A DNA stretch of 64,000 nt from Pseudomonas fluorescens HK44 (GTDB lineage Bacteria > Pseudomonadota > Gammaproteobacteria > Pseudomonadales > Pseudomonadaceae), in NCBI RefSeq assembly GCF_000217955.3, contig NZ_AFOY02000016.1:42730-106729 (forward strand), in the 5' to 3' direction. Under the pieces are notes generated by a model that was not told the origin of the DNA, did no database searches, and saw nothing but the letters and a program-made list of their open reading frames with translations. Made by a program: the position numbers and the translations under genes. Positions 61,049-64,000 of this stretch are shown in pieces. How positions within the stretch are numbered: position 1 is the stretch's first letter; each line of letters begins with the position of its first letter.

Positions 61049-62047
61049 ATGACTGACTCACTTGAAATGCTTGCCCTGATCGTCGACTCGGCCAATGCAC
61101 CGCTTCGTTTAGCGTCTATCCCTAAGCCCGTGCCTGAAGCGGGACAGGTGTTGGTCAGAATCATCGCCAGTGGGGTGAATCCATTGGATGGGAAAATCCG
61201 CGCCGGGGAGGCAGCTCACGCCCGTCAGCCATTACCGGCAGTGTTGGGGATGGATCTGGCGGGGATTGTCGAAGCACTCGGGGCCGGGGTCAGCGATTGG
61301 CAGGTCGGCGATGAGGTGTATGGCATGGCGACCGGGATTGGCGGTCAGCAAGGCTCACTGGCGCAATTCGCCGCCGTTGATACGCGACTACTGGCGCGCA
61401 AACCGATCAATCTTAGTATGACTGAGGCGGCAGCGCTGCCATTGGTATTGATCACCGCATGGGAAGGCTTGCTGGATCGCGCCCGGGTTCAGACTGACCA
61501 CAAGGTATTGATTCAGGGTGGCGCTGGTGGCGTCGGGCATGTGGCGGTGCAGTTGGCTCGGGCATTCGGTGCCGAGGTCTTCGCCACAGGGTCGGCGAGG
61601 CATCAGGCGATTATCGAAAGCCTCGGTGCAACCTTTATCGACTACCGTCAGCAGTCGGTTGAACAGTATGTCGAGCAACATACGGCGGGGGAGGGTTTCG
61701 ATATCGTTTATGACACGGTTGGAGGCGAGACGCTGGATGCGTCGTTCAAGGCTGTGCGCACTTATCAGGGGCACGTGTTGAGTTGTCTCGGCTGGGGGCA
61801 ACACAGTCTGGCGCCATTGTCGTTTCGGGCGGCGAGTTACTCGGGAGTCTTCACATTGCTGCCTTTGCTGACCGGCAGAGGTCGCGAGCGTCACGGGCAG
61901 ATACTCGGCGAAGCCGCGAAGTTGATTGAAGCAGGCTTATTGAAGCCTTTGCTTGATCCCCGGCGGTTCACGCTGCAAACCGCCGAGGCAGCCTATGACC
62001 TGCAAGCCTCGGGTGAGGCGCAGGGCCGACTGGTTATCGAGATCTAG
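61049..62047 (+). CDS. medium-chain zinc-type alcohol dehydrogenase/quinone oxidoreductase family protein
   Basis: A 332-residue MDR-superfamily oxidoreductase. The GroES-like N-terminal part contains RIIASGVNPLDGKIRAGEA and VLGMDLAGIVEALGAGVSDW. The nucleotide motif is VLIQGGAGGVGHVAVQLARAFG (about 152-173). Catalytic zinc cysteines are not evident, so it belongs to the quinone-oxidoreductase-like, zinc-free group. It uses NADPH in reductions of quinones or enones. The divergent LysR regulator probably controls it. Its stop codon abuts a decayed isomerase fragment. Confidence 0.88.
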   Translation: MTDSLEMLALIVDSANAPLRLASIPKPVPEAGQVLVRIIASGVNPLDGKIRAGEAAHARQPLPAVLGMDLAGIVEALGAGVSDWQVGDEVYGMATGIGGQQGSLAQFAAVDTRLLARKPINLSMTEAAALPLVLITAWEGLLDRARVQTDHKVLIQGGAGGVGHVAVQLARAFGAEVFATGSARHQAIIESLGATFIDYRQQSVEQYVEQHTAGEGFDIVYDTVGGETLDASFKAVRTYQGHVLSCLGWGQHSLAPLSFRAASYSGVFTLLPLLTGRGRERHGQILGEAAKLIEAGLLKPLLDPRRFTLQTAEAAYDLQASGEAQGRLVIEI

Positions 62048-62214
62048 TCCAAGGCCTCGCGGACAAAGTCCAGGCGATCCTGACCGAAGAACAATTCGTT
62101 ATCGACAAACATGCTCGGCGCACCGAACACACCCCCGCTGGATCGCCTGCTCGGTTTTGTCCTTGAGTGCGGCTTTGACTTCCTCATCGGCGGTCAAGGC
62201 GCTGAATAAGGGCG
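62044..62214 (-). pseudogene. remnant of DsbA-family isomerase (2-hydroxychromene-2-carboxylate isomerase type)
   Basis: On the minus strand a frame reads APLFSALTADEEVKAALKDK then TEQAIQRG. After a frameshift near 62140 comes GVFGAPSMFVDNELFFGQDR then LDFVREALD and a TAG stop. GVFGAPS-FV---LF-GQDRLDF is the characteristic C-terminus of the DsbA-like 2-hydroxychromene-2-carboxylate isomerase family. The N-terminal two thirds are missing. It overlaps the stop codon of the oxidoreductase gene and cannot encode an intact enzyme. Confidence 0.8.
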
Positions 62215-62221
62215 CGCCTGG

Positions 62222-62503
62222 TTACTTGCAGATGACGATCATGCTGCGGCTGGTATAGCCGGCAGGGTTGAGTCCAAACGGATAGTCACCCGGGTCTTCC
62301 ACGGCGTCTCCGGATTTGGCGATCACCTTGTAGCCATTTGGCCCGCATGAGTTGGCCGCACTGGTGTAGCACTTGTCCCAGGAAGAAGAGAGGCCTGAGC
62401 AGTTAATGTGCAGGCCTTTTTTTCCGCGTTTGACCTCAGTCCTGGAGGTCGCAGCGCAACCTGCAATGGCCAGTACAACAAGCAATACCAAAAATCGTTT
62501 CAT
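62222..62503 (-). CDS. small predicted lipoprotein
   Basis: A 93-residue protein beginning MKRFLVLLVVLAIAGCAATS, a signal peptide with lipobox AIAGC (Cys16). The mature part has several cysteines (INCSGLSSSWDKCYTSAANSCGPNGYKVI), resembling a short periplasmic or outer-membrane lipoprotein. A similar W-x-x-C-x-x-x-A-x-x-x-C pattern is seen in many unassigned Pseudomonas proteins. No function can be given. The start was moved 16 codons in from the longest frame to the lipoprotein signal. Confidence 0.75.
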   Translation of the reverse strand: MKRFLVLLVVLAIAGCAATSRTEVKRGKKGLHINCSGLSSSWDKCYTSAANSCGPNGYKVIAKSGDAVEDPGDYPFGLNPAGYTSRSMIVICK

Positions 62504-62670
62504 TCCAATCCCTATTACGGTCTCGGGTCTGGTGCCCGAGTCTGGCAGCATGTGCTTTCGTTTTTATCGTTAGTGATATCCCTATCCGAAAAAGTCCATG
62601 TCTGACATTGAGTTGTGGCTAAACATGGCTCAATTGAGCGGTAAATACCAGACCTTCGTAAAAGCGCGTA

Positions 62671-63558
62671 TCAATCTACTGCTACCAACGGCTTGGACTC
62701 ACTGCGCATGGTCATGGTCGCGCCTACGGACGCCAGAATGATGCAAGTGATGGCCATCCACTGTGCCAGGGACAAGTATTCGTGCAGAAACAGCAGCCCG
62801 GACAATGCGCCGAATGCGGGCTCGATGCTCATCAGTGTGCCGAAGGTTCGCGCCGGCATTCGGGTGAGGGCGATCATCTCAAGGGTATACGGAAGGGCAG
62901 TGGACAGAACGGCGACGCCGATAGCGATGGGGATCAGCGACGGTGCAAGCAACGCGGCTCCGGCATGGACGATACCAATAGGCGCAACGAAGAGTGCGGC
63001 AATCATGACGCCCAGCGCGGCGGTCTGGACGCCGTTATCTGCTCCGGCTTTCTGACCGAATAGAATGTACAGCGCCCAACATACCCCGGCGCCGAGAGCA
63101 TAACCGGCGCCTATTAGGTCGATGCTCGTGTTTGTTGCGTCTGTAGGTATAAGCAGCAACAAACCGACGATGGCCAGACCGATCCACAGAAAGTCGATCG
63201 CCTTGCGTGAGGCATAAATTGCCACTGCTAGCGGGCCCGTGAACTCCAGAGCAACGGCAATTCCGAGTGGGACAGTCCTGAGGGACATATAGAAGAGGAA
63301 GTTCATGCCGCCCAGCGCCATGCCGTAGACGATGACGGTGCGTAAGGACTTGGCAGTGAGCCTGGCCTTCCAGGGGCGCAGTAGCAGCAACATGATCACG
63401 CTGGCGAAAACCAGTCGCAGGGTGGTCGTCCCTTGTGCCCCGACTATAGGGAACATGCTTTTTGCCAGGGAGGCTCCAGACTGGATCGACGCCATGGCTA
63501 TTAAAAGCAGGCCAACCGGGAACAGAGTCGATGCAAGGCTGCGGGGCTGGTCATTCAT
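62671..63558 (-). CDS. rhtA: EamA/RhtA-family inner-membrane exporter
   Basis: A 295-residue drug/metabolite transporter with ten hydrophobic segments in two EamA repeats. The sequence matches the RhtA threonine/homoserine exporter family (GASLAKSMFPIVGAQGTTTLRLV, VPLGIAVALEFTGPLAVAI, PYTLEMIALTRMPARTFGTLMSIEPAFGAL, the last read in parts). The start ATG gives MNDQPRSLASTLFPVG. It stands before the right-edge promoter region. Substrate specificity is inferred. Confidence 0.88.
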   Translation of the reverse strand: MNDQPRSLASTLFPVGLLLIAMASIQSGASLAKSMFPIVGAQGTTTLRLVFASVIMLLLLRPWKARLTAKSLRTVIVYGMALGGMNFLFYMSLRTVPLGIAVALEFTGPLAVAIYASRKAIDFLWIGLAIVGLLLLIPTDATNTSIDLIGAGYALGAGVCWALYILFGQKAGADNGVQTAALGVMIAALFVAPIGIVHAGAALLAPSLIPIAIGVAVLSTALPYTLEMIALTRMPARTFGTLMSIEPAFGALSGLLFLHEYLSLAQWMAITCIILASVGATMTMRSESKPLVAVD

Positions 63559-63723
63559 TGCGTGGTGTCGTCCAAAGTGAGAGGCAAGAGAGTGTACGGC
63601 TGGCATATCAAGCTTAGCTACTAGATGCTGAGCAATATACTGCGCACTCTATGTTGGCGCTTCTATATATAGGGCGTAACGAGTACCGTTTTTCGATTTC
63701 TGATAGAAAAAACAAATTAGGTG

Positions 63724-63751
63724 TTGACGGCAGATTCTGGAAGTCTATAAT
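63724..63751 (+). promoter_or_regulatory. strong sigma-70 promoter P1 (probable rRNA operon)
   Basis: TTGACG (63724-63729), a 16-base spacer, and a consensus TATAAT (63746-63751) are followed by a CG-rich discriminator (TCGCCCC). An A/T-rich stretch upstream (about 63690-63720) resembles an UP element. Confidence 0.8.
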
Positions 63752-63926
63752 TCGCCCCACTTCCGGCGCAGTCGAAACGGAAAACTCCTTGGTAAACAAA
63801 GAGTTACGCAGTTTTCGACAGCGGTTACGCTTCAGTTCATCGAGGCCCGAAGGAGTTGAAAGAGCGGTGTTGTTTGGCTCTTTTAACGGTTCGATCGTCT
63901 CGGTCGAAAGCGGAGAAAAAGAGGTG

Positions 63927-63954
63927 TTGACAGCAGCGAGTAACGCTGTAGAAT
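63927..63954 (+). promoter_or_regulatory. strong sigma-70 promoter P2 (probable rRNA operon)
   Basis: A consensus TTGACA (63927-63932), a 16-base spacer and TAGAAT (63949-63954) are followed by a GC-rich discriminator (TCGCCTCCCGC). The sequence after it (CTAACGAGAGATCGGAAGCG) resembles the leader of Pseudomonas rRNA operons. The operon itself would begin beyond the window. No protein gene is seen in 63559-64000. Confidence 0.85.
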
Positions 63955-64000
63955 TCGCCTCCCGCTAACGAGAGATCGGAAGCGCAAGTGGTTGAAGTTG

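Overview
The window is chromosomal DNA of a fluorescent-group Pseudomonas. This is inferred from about 60% GC coding DNA, REP/REPIN repeats of the P. fluorescens type, and gene order resembling several P. aeruginosa blocks as I remember them: DAHP synthase-deaD-tpm-htpX-aminotransferase-msrB-gpx-ospR-sagS, rocA2-rocS2-dgt-yqjDEK, mobA-moaB-moeA, atuRABCDEF and dsbG-dsbE-dsbD-dsbRS. It looks like core genome with no prophage, CRISPR array or intact insertion sequence. Decay is limited to one IS110-type transposase tail and one DsbA-family isomerase fragment.

Layout. 1-7.6 kb: class II DAHP synthase (cut by the left edge), spermidine-synthase-like protein, crotonase, DEAD-box helicase with a long structured leader, LigB-type dioxygenase, thiopurine methyltransferase and HtpX. 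7.9-14.7 kb: AlaA-type aminotransferase, an oxidative-stress group (MsrB, glutathione peroxidase, OspR-like MarR regulator with a likely operator), the SagS hybrid kinase, an AAA+ ATPase and free-methionine-sulfoxide reductase. 14.7-19.7 kb: RocS2/RocA2 two-component system plus a lone receiver-domain protein resembling the RocR receiver. 19.9-26 kb: Dgt-like dNTPase, YqjK/E/D envelope proteins, ammonium transporter, Kef-type antiporter. 26-31 kb: small glutaredoxin, an SOS-box-controlled small protein, an RNA pseudouridine synthase, a YgdI/R lipoprotein and molybdenum cofactor genes.

31-37 kb: NarL-type regulator and sensor, a degenerate HPt-like protein, cheV behind a sigma-28 (FliA) promoter, MOSC protein, PpnP, DEDD exonuclease. 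37-46.4 kb: the acyclic terpene (citronellol/geraniol) operon atuABCDEF, divergent from atuR with two exact operator-like repeats; atuG and atuH do not follow. 46.5-48.6 kb: solute-binding protein, transposase remnant, alpha/beta hydrolase. 48.7-54.3 kb: periplasmic disulfide-reduction operon dsbD-tlpA/dsbE-dsbG, divergent from dsbRS, with an 11-bp-phased direct repeat between them.

54.4-63.6 kb: GNAT, VOC, lipoprotein, LysE exporter, cysteine desulfurase, aminopeptidase P, LysR/oxidoreductase pair, a decayed isomerase, a small lipoprotein and an EamA/RhtA exporter. The right edge carries two tandem strong sigma-70 promoters with GC-rich discriminators, which look like those of a ribosomal RNA operon starting just outside the window.

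I found no convincing wholly new defence or mobile system. The best leads are regulatory or degenerate signalling parts: the SOS gene, the receiver-only RocR-like protein, the HPt-like protein without its histidine, the deaD start-codon hairpin, and the dsb and atu operator pairs.
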